Assembly (NCBI GenBank): GCA_948470475.1
Contig: OX419335.1
Location: forward strand, 41,233,025 to 41,297,024
Length of the DNA: 64,000 bases
Reading direction: 5' to 3'
Origin: Galaxea fascicularis
Taxonomy: Eukaryota > Cnidaria > Anthozoa > Scleractinia > Euphylliidae
Shown here one piece after another: positions 22,799 through 32,987 of this stretch (position 1 is the stretch's first letter; every line of letters begins with the position of its first letter). The position numbers were made by a program, and so were the translations under genes. The notes beneath the pieces were generated by a model. It saw only the letters and a program-made list of their open reading frames with translations. It had not been told where the DNA came from and made no database searches.

Positions 22799-23424
22799 AT
22801 GGTGAGTAATTTTTCTGATCTTGTTCTTCCTCTATATAATACTGTGTTTCAATCAAAATTAAACTAAAATACATCTAAACAATGATTACTGTTTTAGGCG
22901 CACCTCAATTAAAGATTGAAGATGAAAGCATATAAGTATTTGTAGATAACAGAAAAATAGTGAATATAGGGGATGGATAAAAGCAGCTTGACTTTGGGAA
23001 TCCTTTAAAACCAACAACATCTAACAATGTGTTCCCTTTATCCCGAAGTTATAACCTATAAGGGCAGAAAATCTCATTACGCGCTCTTCATGCGTCGAGG
23101 AGATTTAATTAATTCTTGTCAATTTTTGTATATTGCTTTTTAGTATCTTGCGTTTACATTGAAAAGTCTACAATTCCATGCCTTGTATTGTGTTAACTTT
23201 AAGAGCAGGCGTTGGAGAGAGAAAGAACAAGTCTCTAAAGTCCAAAGTCTTCTCGTTGCATGTGTCCTCCCTCGTGCGCTGTTATGCTGGTTTAACCGAT
23301 TTAAGCTCTTCCTTCGATTACAAATAGTAGCAATGGTCTTTATCATCATCATCATCATCATAATCATCATCATCATCATCAATACATCCATGATCAGGAT
23401 CATCATCCTTACATCAATATCAAT

Positions 23425-23460
<36 letters not shown>

Positions 23461-25429
23461 GTCATCGTCACTATCCTTATCGTCATCACCATCATTTTAC
23501 ATCATCTTCATGCAGTCTCATGATTATGGTCATCATCATCACTGTATAATTTTATGGAGGCTCCTTTCTTCTGGCAATTATTATTCGATACGTCTAATTT
23601 GTTCCTGAATGTGCGATCAAACGTCTAAGTGAATAACTCCACAGACGTGAAAGCGAATGAAGTCTAATACTGAATTTTCATGAGAAGCAAGGCATAGACG
23701 TATTGAATCATCATCATCACCATCGTCGCCTTCGTTATCGCACTTTATAGCTATCCTTGGTTTTGCCATCAGTTGTCGTTGCCGCTTGCGTAATCGTCGT
23801 CAACATAGTTATAATTATTATAATCGTCATCACTGTTAACATTTCGTTATTTTCTTTTCTTCAGTCTTCTAACATCCCTGTAAACGAAGATTGTGTCAAG
23901 TGCTTCAACGATATGAAACTTAAGAAGAAGTATAGCTACATGATCATGTCAGTCAAAGACAACAAGGAAGTAGTGATTGAGGAAATCGGAGAACCATTCC
24001 CCAATGACTGCACACAGAGGGAAAACGAAGAGGTCTTCAACAGATTGCGAGAAAAGCTCCTGGATGAGGAAAAGGAGCCAAAATACCTCTTGTTTGACTT
24101 TAGACTGGAAACCGGCGACGGCCGTAGAGAGAAAATAGCTTTTATCAACTGGTAAGGCAGAGGGATTTTCTTGCTTTAAAAATTAGTCGTGAAGGGTCTG
24201 ATTGGTTACTGGTTTCACTGATGGGTCCCATTGCATTGCATTTTATGGCAGTGTATTTCATTACACGGCATCGTGTAGTGTTGCACCCTATTCAGTATTG
24301 GGTCGTATTGTATCATATGGTGTAACATTATTGTATTGGCCGTTTTTACACTAGGAGACGGAAAAATCGTCTGGACGGACAAGTCGTTCCACGATTTGTT
24401 CGCCTGATGTAGACCGGCGGACAACTCAAGTTAGATTGTTCGCCGTAACTTCATATTCTGTCGAACAAACAGACGATTTTGAGCACAAAATGACTGGGAC
24501 TGGCACTGGCTTGGTTATTTACCGGGTGTCGGCAAAACGAACATCGAGTACCCGGTAGAACCGGTAAAGATACAAGGGAAGGAAACGAAATGGATGAGGT
24601 GTTCGTTTTCTTGAAATACATGCCTCAAACTACAAAACGAAGACTCTTGCGCGGGCCATGTCTTGTTCTTTCGCTTTGCTTTGGTTTTGTTCTCGGTCTT
24701 TCGTTTTCTTTTTCCTCCTACCATTTTGATTTCACATAAACTATCACTCCGTTTGCTAGTTCCATTTCTCGCAGATTGCCGGGATTGCTATAGCGATGCA
24801 ACCATTTGTTCGTCTGGTGTGAATTAAAGTCGAACTTTGAAAGACTTGTCTGTCTAGACGAACAAATTGACCTTGAAAAATCGATTTCATAGGCCGACAA
24901 ATCGACGGACCTTTTCAAACGACTTGTAAGTCCAAACTTTGTTCATCCTGTTTTCACGCCTGACAACTTGTCCGTCCAGGCGATTTGTCCGTTTTCTAGT
25001 GTGAAAACGGCCATTGTTATACTTCTTTACATAACGAAAACAAACAGCATGGATATTGCACTTGATTAAAAATTATGAAAAGGTGCTGTTTAGCGCTTGT
25101 GGGCCCAAACATGGTTCCTATTTTACGGAAAATGTATGATCCAAATGTGTCCTTTCTCTGCGGTGTAATTTATCCTCAGTGAAAATGCATTTATTTAGGC
25201 ACAATAATGTTCGCTGCCTGATAATGTTGAAGATGCAGGTCGACTTTTAACTTTAAATGAACATTTTAGGTGTTCCGATAGAAGTACGGTCGGCAAGAAA
25301 ACAGTCCAAGCAAGTACTGAAGATACCTTAAAAAAGCTTCTCCGAGGAGTGAGCGCACACATCCAAGCAAATGATGCAGATGACCTAGAATATCACCAAA
25401 TTGCTGGAGAAGTTGGACGAAAAAAGTAG
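22799..25429 (+). CDS. ADF/cofilin family protein, copy 2
   Basis: Second actin-depolymerising factor. The CDS joins 22799-22801 (ATG alone, followed by GTGAGT), 23865-24151 and 25270-25429: 450 nt, 149 residues. Intron positions and phases match copy 1 exactly, including the split Trp codon (residue 97) in INW. The N-terminus is M-S-S-N-I, so Ser2/Ser3 are available for LIM-kinase-type inhibitory phosphorylation, unlike copy 1. The ADF-H domain shows the helix CVKCFNDMKLKKKYS, strands YMIMSVKD and KYLLFDFRLE, GDGRREKIAFINW, then CSDRSTVGKK, the long helix, HIQANDADDLEY and a basic end GRKK. The protein is strongly diverged from copy 1, so the duplication is old. Intron 1 carries a large TCA microsatellite and intron 2 a 675-bp inverted-repeat element. 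Confidence 0.93.
23341..23500. repeat. (TCA)n microsatellite in intron 1 of cofilin copy 2
   Basis: Two long runs of imperfect TCA/ATC units with AAT and GTC interruptions; further TCA clusters near 23540 and 23708. They create spurious Ile/Ser or Met/Asp open frames on both strands. Confidence 0.92.
24338..25012. repeat. Inverted-repeat element, 675 bp, in intron 2 of cofilin copy 2
   Basis: The left end GGCCGTTTTTACACTAG pairs with the right end CTAGTGTGAAAACGGCC (one mismatch). The ends continue with GACGGA/TCCGTC blocks, and ACAAATCG-type repeats lie inside. The flanks ATTGTATT and ATTGTTAT agree at 6 of 8 positions, hinting at an 8-bp hAT-type target duplication. Confidence 0.8.
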
Positions 25430-27501
25430 CATAAAAGGCAATCGGTGTAATTCAATGTACGTTGACACCGTTACTGTAGTTCTGACTTGTCACTGAGCTA
25501 CATAGGGTAAAAGCCAATCTGAAATAAGCTAGCTTTTCGATCAGTGTTAGTCTTAAGCTGGGAGTTATAAGGCCACGATTGATTCTTGGACTTAGTTATT
25601 GAAAACATGATCAAGTTAAGCCCCCTGCCCAATCTTAGCGCTTAAAACTGTAATTCTAGTTCTATACAGTTCAGTGCAGATGTTCCCAAAAGCCGATTCT
25701 CGGCGGCCGCCAGTTTGTACTTGAACTTGGCAGCTTACACTGAGCGGTAAATTTTGCTTTTTTAATAAAGACTGGAATTCTCAGCCCAGCGAGAAAAAAA
25801 CCTTCGGTGAAATCTTGGTCGTGGCGGTAAGTCGCATTTACTGGCTTTTGAATAACAGGGACTACAGGTAAATTAATGGTCCACGTACACCCGAAGACAA
25901 TTAGTTCAAAGAGTAGAGCAAACAAAACATTAGTTGTATTTACTTGAGCAGGTATACTAGAGCTAACATGAGGAGTATCATGTGGAGATGACGGGATGGT
26001 AGACATTTGTACCCACATACAGTCAACTTTCTCGTAAGCGATCACCCTTGGTGTACGACAAAGTGGTCCCCCTTTACGGGAGGTGGTCGCTTACGAAAAA
26101 AATCAACAAAATAAAACTGAAACTGAATTAATTAACTATTACCTAAATATGTCACCTTCTTAGCTAAAATTAAGCTTATGGAAAAGATTGAAAGCCTGGT
26201 ATTTGAGGTGCACTAAGAATGCATTACGGGACTGTCTGAACAACAGGGGGTTTCCGAACCTTTTTCTCCCTACTTCCGCCCTTCTTAACGTTGCTTTCAT
26301 CCCCTGCAGGTAAATTAGAAGGCTTCAGGCCCATGTTAGTCACTAACAAAACTGTACCAGGGCGTACCATTCATAGCCAGCTCATTATTTTGTTTTTAGT
26401 TTTTGATGTTACTGTAGGTCTATACTCTGAGTTTAATAAAGTTTTGATAAATCTGTTTGTCTTGTTTGAGGGTTTAACCATTGTTTCCACTAACGCAGTG
26501 GAACAGTGTTAGTCCATGATGTTGAGTGCAAGATATTGCAGTTCTCAGCTGTTCAGGTTTTGGGATCGTCAGAGGCTCTTGGTTTGCGAGGGTACCTCAG
26601 GAGTCATCTCAATCACTCATTCAGGCATTTTATAGCCTGTGAGCTAAATCTCTGGGGGATGGGAGGAGAAAATTCCTCCCAACCCTCACCCCCCGAGAGA
26701 GCTTCCTCACAGGCTAGGCGTTTTAGTGTTTTACTGCTAAGTACCCCTCCTCTCCCATCTTTTCCATCGCAGGCTAATTACAATTAACGACAGAACTCAT
26801 TAACGTTAAAAAAAAAAACGTTGGGGAGATACTGGTTTAGCCTTGCTTTTGGGTTGCATGACTCCAACTTTACATGCTTCAACTTTTCAAACTCATTCTT
26901 GTAGTGCAGAGTTGATACTAGCGGTACCGCATTCCTTCCCTTCCAACGTGTTTCAAATGAATATAAATAAGCCCCCCTACCCCCCCCCCCCCTCCCTGGA
27001 GGCTTGATAGGAGATTCAGGGTGTATGTAACAAACTACAAGAGGGAAAAAACTGAGTCAGCTGAGTGGATTAGCGAGTGTTTAAAGTGTCTAAACGAAAC
27101 CAGAACATGCAACCTAGGGTTTTGACTACTTTAAAACGAACTTCAAAAGATTAATTTTGACCAAGACTATTAATTCGGAGGATTTTTCGCAGAAGGCTGC
27201 TACTTCCTCGCAGGAGGACTGGATAATGGGGCGAGTAGACAAACACGAACGGACTGGGGAAAGCTCGAGGAAAAGAGAACTGAAATATATTAGTGTTATA
27301 TCGTGGCTTTTGCTAGTTTTGTTGCGTCATGTGTTGAGTTGCAAGTGTGCGCTTGCGCACTAGAGAGAGATTAAAGGAATACAGTTGTGTGTCCCATAAG
27401 TTTCGTTGCTTACTGATTATTTCGGCTGGGAGGTCCTCGGTTATAACAATTAGCAACGATATAATAGAGCCAGACTGTGGTAGAAGATCCAACCAGCTTA
27501 A
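25430..27501. other. Intergenic with small inverted-repeat relics
   Basis: 26030-26095 is a small palindrome (TCGTAAGCGATCACC and GGTGGTCGCTTACGA). 26633-26717 has TAGCCTGTGAG and CTCACAGGCTA ends. AATAAA near 26438 may end the cofilin copy 2 transcript. No gene recognised. Confidence 0.45.
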
Positions 27502-27864
27502 AGGAGCTATGTCACGACGATTTTGTGAATTCTTTCCAAAAACCGTTACTTATTTATACAAACAATGTTCCTGATAAATTATGAGGTGGATATCAAATTA
27601 ATTTTATCAAAGAGAGCAACCCATAATAAGGTTTTTGTTGTTTTTTGTCGAGATAGCATCAAAACTTGAAAAAGTTGGCCCAACCTTTTCAAGTTTCAAT
27701 CCATTTCCATCCTTGCCGCATTGGTAGCATCGGACGACATGAAACAGTTTTAGTGTCATAACAGCCTTAAATAACAAAACTAGACCATTATTTTTGGATC
27801 TCAATTGACCGCAAGACATATTTTGAGCTTTAAAAATATGCTAAAATAGCGTGACGTAGCTCCT
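27502..27864. repeat. TTAA-flanked MITE, copy 1
   Basis: The ends AGGAGCTATGTCACG and CGTGACGTAGCTCCT pair, with TTAA on both sides (27498-27501, 27865-27868). A TTAA target points to piggyBac- or Kolobok-type mobilisation. It is nearly identical to 58824-59196. Confidence 0.88.
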
Positions 27865-28645
27865 TTAAGTATAAATCTACTGGCGTTCTATCACGAATGC
27901 CGGTCTCTGATTGGCTATGCTACCCGCTATCTATTCTGTGATAGATGGTGAGTAGCGTTTGTCAACAAAATGGCGGCCGCTTCTTCGCGTTTTCAAAGTG
28001 TCTGCGGGGAGAACTTAGATAATTTACTTGTTTAATTTTGAACGACTAGTGCGCCCTCGTCAGCTATCACGCGATAGAAATCTCGAGCTCATAATCTAAT
28101 TGTTAAATATATAAGAGGGTCCTGAAAAGGGGGAGAGGATGGGGGGGGGGGGGGAGGAGGAGGGGGTCTGAATCCCATTTCCCAGCCTTTCTTTAGATCA
28201 AATCCCAGTCCCAGTATTAAAATTGAAAAGCCATGAATCCCAGAGCAGGTTTCCACTCCTTTACGCCAAGTATAAAAACATAATTCTGTGTTTCATTGCT
28301 CTTTTTGGGACTAGTTTTTCCGAGTAATAGGTGCTAATGCTTGTTATTTTAGTGAAAGTTTGTGTGGTATGTTCTACTGAGTGCAGTTCTCTGGTTTGTT
28401 TTGGGCTTTTTCTTCATCAAAACTCCTTCTTTTTGGCTACTGAGCCGAGAAAATGTCTTGACTGTTACTGTCTTTGAATAGCAGAAGTGTTTCCCATTCC
28501 CATTTTTGTGACTTTTACTCTCATTCCTAGTGACCCAAATCCCGCTTTCCCAGTCAGCTCTAACCACACAAAGTGTATTGATAGCATTAATGTGCACACT
28601 CTGCAGACCGCGTGGAACTTGCGACTGTCCCAGCCGTTCGGAATG
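27865..28645. other. Intergenic with poly-G tract
   Basis: The segment 27880-28100 has scattered GATAGA/TCTATC palindromes. A poly-G run lies at about 28141-28153, next to GGAGGAGGAGG. Several AATCCCA-type blocks (28160-28560) suggest an old element. No gene recognised. Confidence 0.35.
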
Positions 28646-28713
28646 GTCGGCATTAGATGCCATCCACTGAAACCACCTTGGTCGAGAGAGGCTGAGATCG
28701 ATTTTTGAATTCA
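28646..28713. repeat. Promoter-proximal segment shared with 32055-32113 in reverse
   Basis: Contains TGGTCGGCATTA, CCATCCACTGAAACCACCTT and CTCGAGAGAGGCTGAG-like sequence; the reverse complement recurs at 32055-32113. Each lies roughly 115-215 bp upstream of a predicted start codon. Confidence 0.6.
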
Positions 28714-28828
28714 TTAGAACTCGTGAGCGGAAACTCTCGGAAATTAGGCGGATCACCGAGCCGTGCTACCGAAGACGGTCGGGCGATGAAGATAATCCCG
28801 TGATTCATTAGAAACAAACAGGATCAAT

Positions 28829-30337
28829 ATGGCGGGAATTTTAAGCTACGAACCAGCGTTCCACCATAGGATAAGTGATAATTTTGGATATGTGTTGACC
28901 GTGGGCGATGAGTATAAATTGCTATCAGACTTCGAAACTAGAACAACAACAAAGTTTTCTTGTTTCAAAGCCGACAAGGGTTTCGGTAACATCGGTAAGT
29001 ACCAGATGGAAAGTTTTCAGCAGGACTAATCATGATTGCAAAATAAATGTGGCGCGTTTCGGCCCACAGACCTCTCGCGATTTCCTCTTTGTATTTGTTA
29101 ACAGATTACTCAGAGAAAACTCATAGAATACTCTGGGAGGACCCTCATAATGCTCAAGGGGACCGAGAGAAAATCAGTTTTACCGGGTCGCCTTTTATAA
29201 TCCTGGGAAGAAAGATTTACGATTGCCAGCATGGCGTTGATAGGAAAGCACGAGAGAAAAGAAAAAGAAAAGAGGCAGATGAGGTAAGAAAACACTTATT
29301 TCTGGGTTCAGAATTTCAAAATTTTAAAAATATAATATATTTTACAGTGCTACGCGTGCCCTCGACCTTTAGACTGGGACAATAATCGGCATGTCATGAA
29401 GTGACACTTGCTAGTAACAAAATTTAGATATGACCTTGATAGTACACCCGAATTTTACTAATTAGATTCGTTAATAAAAAAGGCGATACGAAGCACAGGA
29501 GTTAATTGGCAGCTGGGTTGGAGAAGGAGGGGAAAAGCATGAGTATACTAACGAGAATATGTTAGGTACTGGTAGTCGAACAGTCGAATGTATAAGCGAT
29601 TGTCATCCACCGGAAATTAGTTAGTGACCGACATTCCTCCCAGTTGACCTCGTTAATGGTTTGTCCTAAGGTTATCATTAAATGATTTAGTTAGGAGCTA
29701 ATGGTGATGCCAACCCAGTCCCTTTTCCTCTGTCGGGATTTTTTTTTTTTTTCATTCGTACTATCGCATGATGTTGATTTTTCACAGAAGAGGGATAATG
29801 ATGATTTTGTATTCAAGAAAAGAAGATTTCTTGTGCAAGATACGACAAAAGTTGATTGCACAGCACAGATAAAGATGAGAGAGATTTTAGCGTTTCCAGA
29901 TGTTTTGAAGTTTTGCAGTTCATGTATAGGACGCGGCTTATCTGTTCAATCCCATATCATGGGAAACGAACAATTGGACGAAACAGGGTGAAATAACACT
30001 TCTGAATGAGTTTGTACTGCACGTATAGCTTGTCTGCCGCGGATATTTTGGACTTCTTGTGGACCTCGGTCAAAAGTCTATTATATAGTTCAATGTTTGC
30101 AGGTTTTTTTTTTTGTTATGTTCAGTTTTCGCGCTAAGACAACCGTATGGTAAAGCAGGGGTTCATGTCCGGTGTTACGTAGGGATGTTAAGTCAATAAA
30201 TTACCGTCAACATTTTCGTTTGCGATCTCGAATGCATATATATTATCTTTCAGATTCCAGAAAACACCAAGAAGCGAAGAGAGACCTCATCAAAACATCT
30301 GAAAAACACTGTTATCCTGAAATTCAAGCTCATCAAG
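28829..30337 (+). CDS. CaRF-like protein, N-terminal exons only
   Basis: Resembles the N-terminal region of calcium-responsive transcription factor (CaRF)-like proteins, multi-copy in cnidarians. Exons: 28829-28994 (donor GTAAGT), 29105-29283 (donor GTAAG) and 29788 to about 29923. A fourth, 30254-30337, is possible. The first three join in frame with consistent phases (1, 0). Exon 1 has FETRTTTKFSCFKADKGFG. Exon 2 has RILWEDP, GSPFIILGRKIYDCQHG and a basic run. Exon 3 has KRRFLVQDTTKVDCTAQIKM then REILAFPD, holding part of a Cys-containing DNA-binding-like motif. The exon 3 donor is weak, and without it the frame stops near 29991. I find no downstream exons for the rest of the protein, so the gene is probably truncated or its later exons are too diverged to recognise. 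A decayed copy lies at 47516-47870. Confidence 0.6.
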
Positions 30338-31111
30338 GTAGTAGTATTCACTCTCAGAGTGTTCATCCTTTTAGCTACGAAAATTTTCAGAAAATAAAAA
30401 AAAAGCAATTTGAACTACGTTTTCTTTTGTTTTTGCATAAATAATAATTGCCCATGAGCATCAACGGGGAATCATGCCCTAGCATTTCCCTACAAGCACA
30501 AACTATATAATAAAATTATTTATTTGCAAAGTATTTTATTCCCTTTCATTTTGCATACAAAGTGTGAATGTTGGTCAAACACAAATAAATTATATATCAA
30601 AAATATAATTATAAAGGGCCCAACCTGTTCAATGAAAGGACCCTGCCCTGCTTTCTTTGTCGAATATGGCAAGCCTTCCACACAGCTCCCTACACTAATT
30701 CATGTTGTGCCTCAACTACATTTCGTTTTTGGAACAGGAGTCGTTATGCATGTATAATCAATATGTGGAGCTGTGCGGAAATCTTTTCTTGTATGTTCCT
30801 GTGGTATATACCTGTGTTGGCACTGTCAAAGCATACAAGTGAGAACGTTCACAACAAACCTAACTAAATGAAAGCTACCTACTGCAGAGCACGTAACCGT
30901 TTAGGGAAACTCAAAAGGTGGTTTTGGTGGATGGTGGATGTCCATCTGCCAAAACCACTTGTCCAAGTAATTCGAATATGTAGTACTCAAAATGTAACTT
31001 AAACATTCCTCACTGTGGCCCATCACAACATCAACATCAAATCAGCTGGTAAATACTAATTTTTGTATTTATCTATACACGTGGTTCATGTTAACAAAAG
31101 ATCTGGATTAG

Positions 31112-31264
31112 GATGATGAAGTGGTTCTGGTGGATGGCATCAGCGACATCAACCAGCACCACCAAGCCTATCGATCAGTTCAAAATAACCCAAAGTACAT
31201 GCATACATTTGTGGAGTGCTTTAATACTCACCAAAAACAGCGAAATTCATCGAAAGAAACATAA
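31112..31264 (+). other. Possible coding exon, unassigned
   Basis: After an acceptor-like GGATTAG, a 50-codon frame reads DDEVVLVDGISDINQHHQAY and on to TAA. The composition looks coding, but the phase does not match the last CaRF-like exon. Just upstream, 30918-30957 forms a hairpin with TGGTTTTGG and CCAAAACCA arms. Confidence 0.25.
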
Positions 31265-31342
31265 ACAGAGCGAGAAAATTAACAATAAAGCCGTGAAAAC
31301 ATTCGGTCTCGACTGTCTTCGCTTTCTGTTATTTATTTATAA

Positions 31343-32010
31343 AGCCCCGGCCAAACGATCGCAACATTCAGCGCAACATATCCCAACATTGTTGGCCCTA
31401 ACATGTTGCGCGCGTTTGGCCACCCTGTTGCGACATGTTGCGTGTTGTTGGCTCAAATTTGAAAATGGTCAAATTTTTCTCCCAACATTTGTGGATGTTG
31501 CATGATGTTGTGGTCGTTTGGCCAGGTTCGTGCAGCAGTGTTGCGTCTGGGCATGCACACTAGCTCGATTTGTTTTTTTTAAACGTCAATTGTAAACATA
31601 GCGGAAAGTGGCGCGCAATTTGAATTGTGCAAAAACTCGAAGAAATCACCGAATAAGACATTTCCCTGAAAACCGCCACCTCTTCAATCATTAGCTCCTG
31701 TACTGTGTTGGCAAAGTAGCCCTTCTGCTGTCTTCTCTTGGTCCACAACCTTGTTTTTCCTCTTTTTACCTCTCTCGTCGTCCTCTACGAGCAGCACTAG
31801 AGAACATGCCACAACTTTGCAACGCCAAAGGCGAAATTGCTGGTGAACATACTCCATGTTTACGTCCGGGACAAATATTCGCTGAAAGTATTGCGTAGAC
31901 TGTTGCGTGATGTTGCATGCGTTTGGCCAGCCCTTCGCAACATGTCGCAACATGATCCAACAATGTTGGGCTACGTTGTGTTAAAATGTTGCGATCGTTT
32001 GGCCGGGGCT
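31343..32010. repeat. PIF/Harbinger-like MITE, 668 bp, TAA target duplication
   Basis: Perfect terminal inverted repeats of about 25 bp (starting AGCCCCGGCCAAACGATCGC) with TAA on each side (31340-31342, 32011-32013). The interior is rich in CAACATGTTGCG-type palindromes. It ends about 260 bp before the start codon of the Death-domain gene. Confidence 0.88.
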
Positions 32011-32054
32011 TAAGGCGTCGGCTAAGGCGTCACGAAAGGCGCCACGAAGTGTGT

Positions 32055-32113
32055 CTGAATTCAACCTCAGTCTCTCTCGGCAAAGGTGGTTTCAGTGGAT
32101 GGCTAATGCCGAC
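32055..32113. repeat. Promoter-proximal segment shared with 28646-28713
   Basis: Reverse-complement match of about 60 bp to the sequence upstream of the CaRF-like gene, here 157-215 bp before the ATG of the Death-domain gene. Confidence 0.6.
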
Positions 32114-32269
32114 CGTTCGGAATCGCCTCGGAAGGACTGGTAATAAGTAGGAGGGGCGAAATACAAATGACCACCTTGAGTTGGTGAAAACATTCATGCT
32201 ATGAGGAATGTGGCGTCGTTTAATGAATAATTATCAGCTTTGTAGGCTTGGCTAGTCCTTTCTACAGCC

Positions 32270-32987
32270 ATGAACAAAGCTGACTTTGCTGTTTGCCGGA
32301 TCAAAGAAAAGCTGCCCGACAGTCAAGGGTTCGCAACAAAGGGAAGTGGTTGTGTCGTTCATTGTGAGAAGCTCACATCTTCGTGGGGTTGGAAATGCCA
32401 TTATTTCATTGTAACTCCCAGTGTCGTGCTGTGTCGAGACGATTTGGTTTCAGACAGGGTATTTGTGGTAGAATTTTTGAGTAAAGATAAACGAGGGCTA
32501 GAGACATTTGAGATCAAGCAAATGGCCGAAGTTTGCAAGGACGTCGTTGGTCGACGATCGGATAATCTTGACAAGGATCTTTATCTGACCTTCTTATCTG
32601 TTGATCCCCTAGACAAGCGCGGATTTCTGAAGAAAATGGTCAAGAAAGGTAGTCTGCAAACGTTTCGACCACTGGACTGCTTTGACACTGGAAATAAATC
32701 TATAGAAGAGCTGAGCGACGGGCTGTTCTGTCATGTTATTTGTGATCTATTTGGCCATTCGACGAATTCGTCATTTTCAACTCAAACTTTCAAACTTGTG
32801 CGCAATTCAGAGACGGGAGAACATTCTCTTCAGGATTTTGGAGGATGCACGAAAACTTTCAACCAGGAAATCCCTCCAGTTGGTGCTGCTATTTTTAACA
32901 ACAAAGGCGAATTTGCAGGACTTCTCCGAAATTTTTCGGATACTTGCGTGACACCTGTGTTTTTGCCGTATTCCTCAGTGACAAAAG
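32270..32987 (+). CDS. Exon 1: trypsin-like (PA-clan-like) domain lacking catalytic residues
   Basis: 239 codons plus one base. The pattern is that of a chymotrypsin-fold domain: GSGCVVH near residue 26, a strand FIVTPSVVL (46-54) where active proteases carry a Thr-Ala-Ala-His motif, DLYLTFL (103-109) at the usual place of the catalytic Asp, and GAAIFNNKGEFAGLL (205-219) in the place of the Gly-x-Ser-Gly-Gly-Pro nucleophile loop. Both His and Ser are missing, so if the fold call is right this is a pseudoprotease used for binding. The fold assignment is my pattern reading and needs a profile search. If intron 1 is not spliced, this frame stops at 33077-33079 as a 269-residue protein. Confidence 0.7.

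Noticed and set aside
23140..23608. 149-residue + frame and 88-residue - frame near the TCA repeat
   Set aside because: Ile/Ser and Met/Asp runs from the microsatellite inside an intron of the cofilin copy 2 gene.
27607..27819. 70-residue - strand frame, repeated at 58939-59151
   Set aside because: Same frame in both copies of a TTAA MITE; it follows from element identity and shows no protein family.
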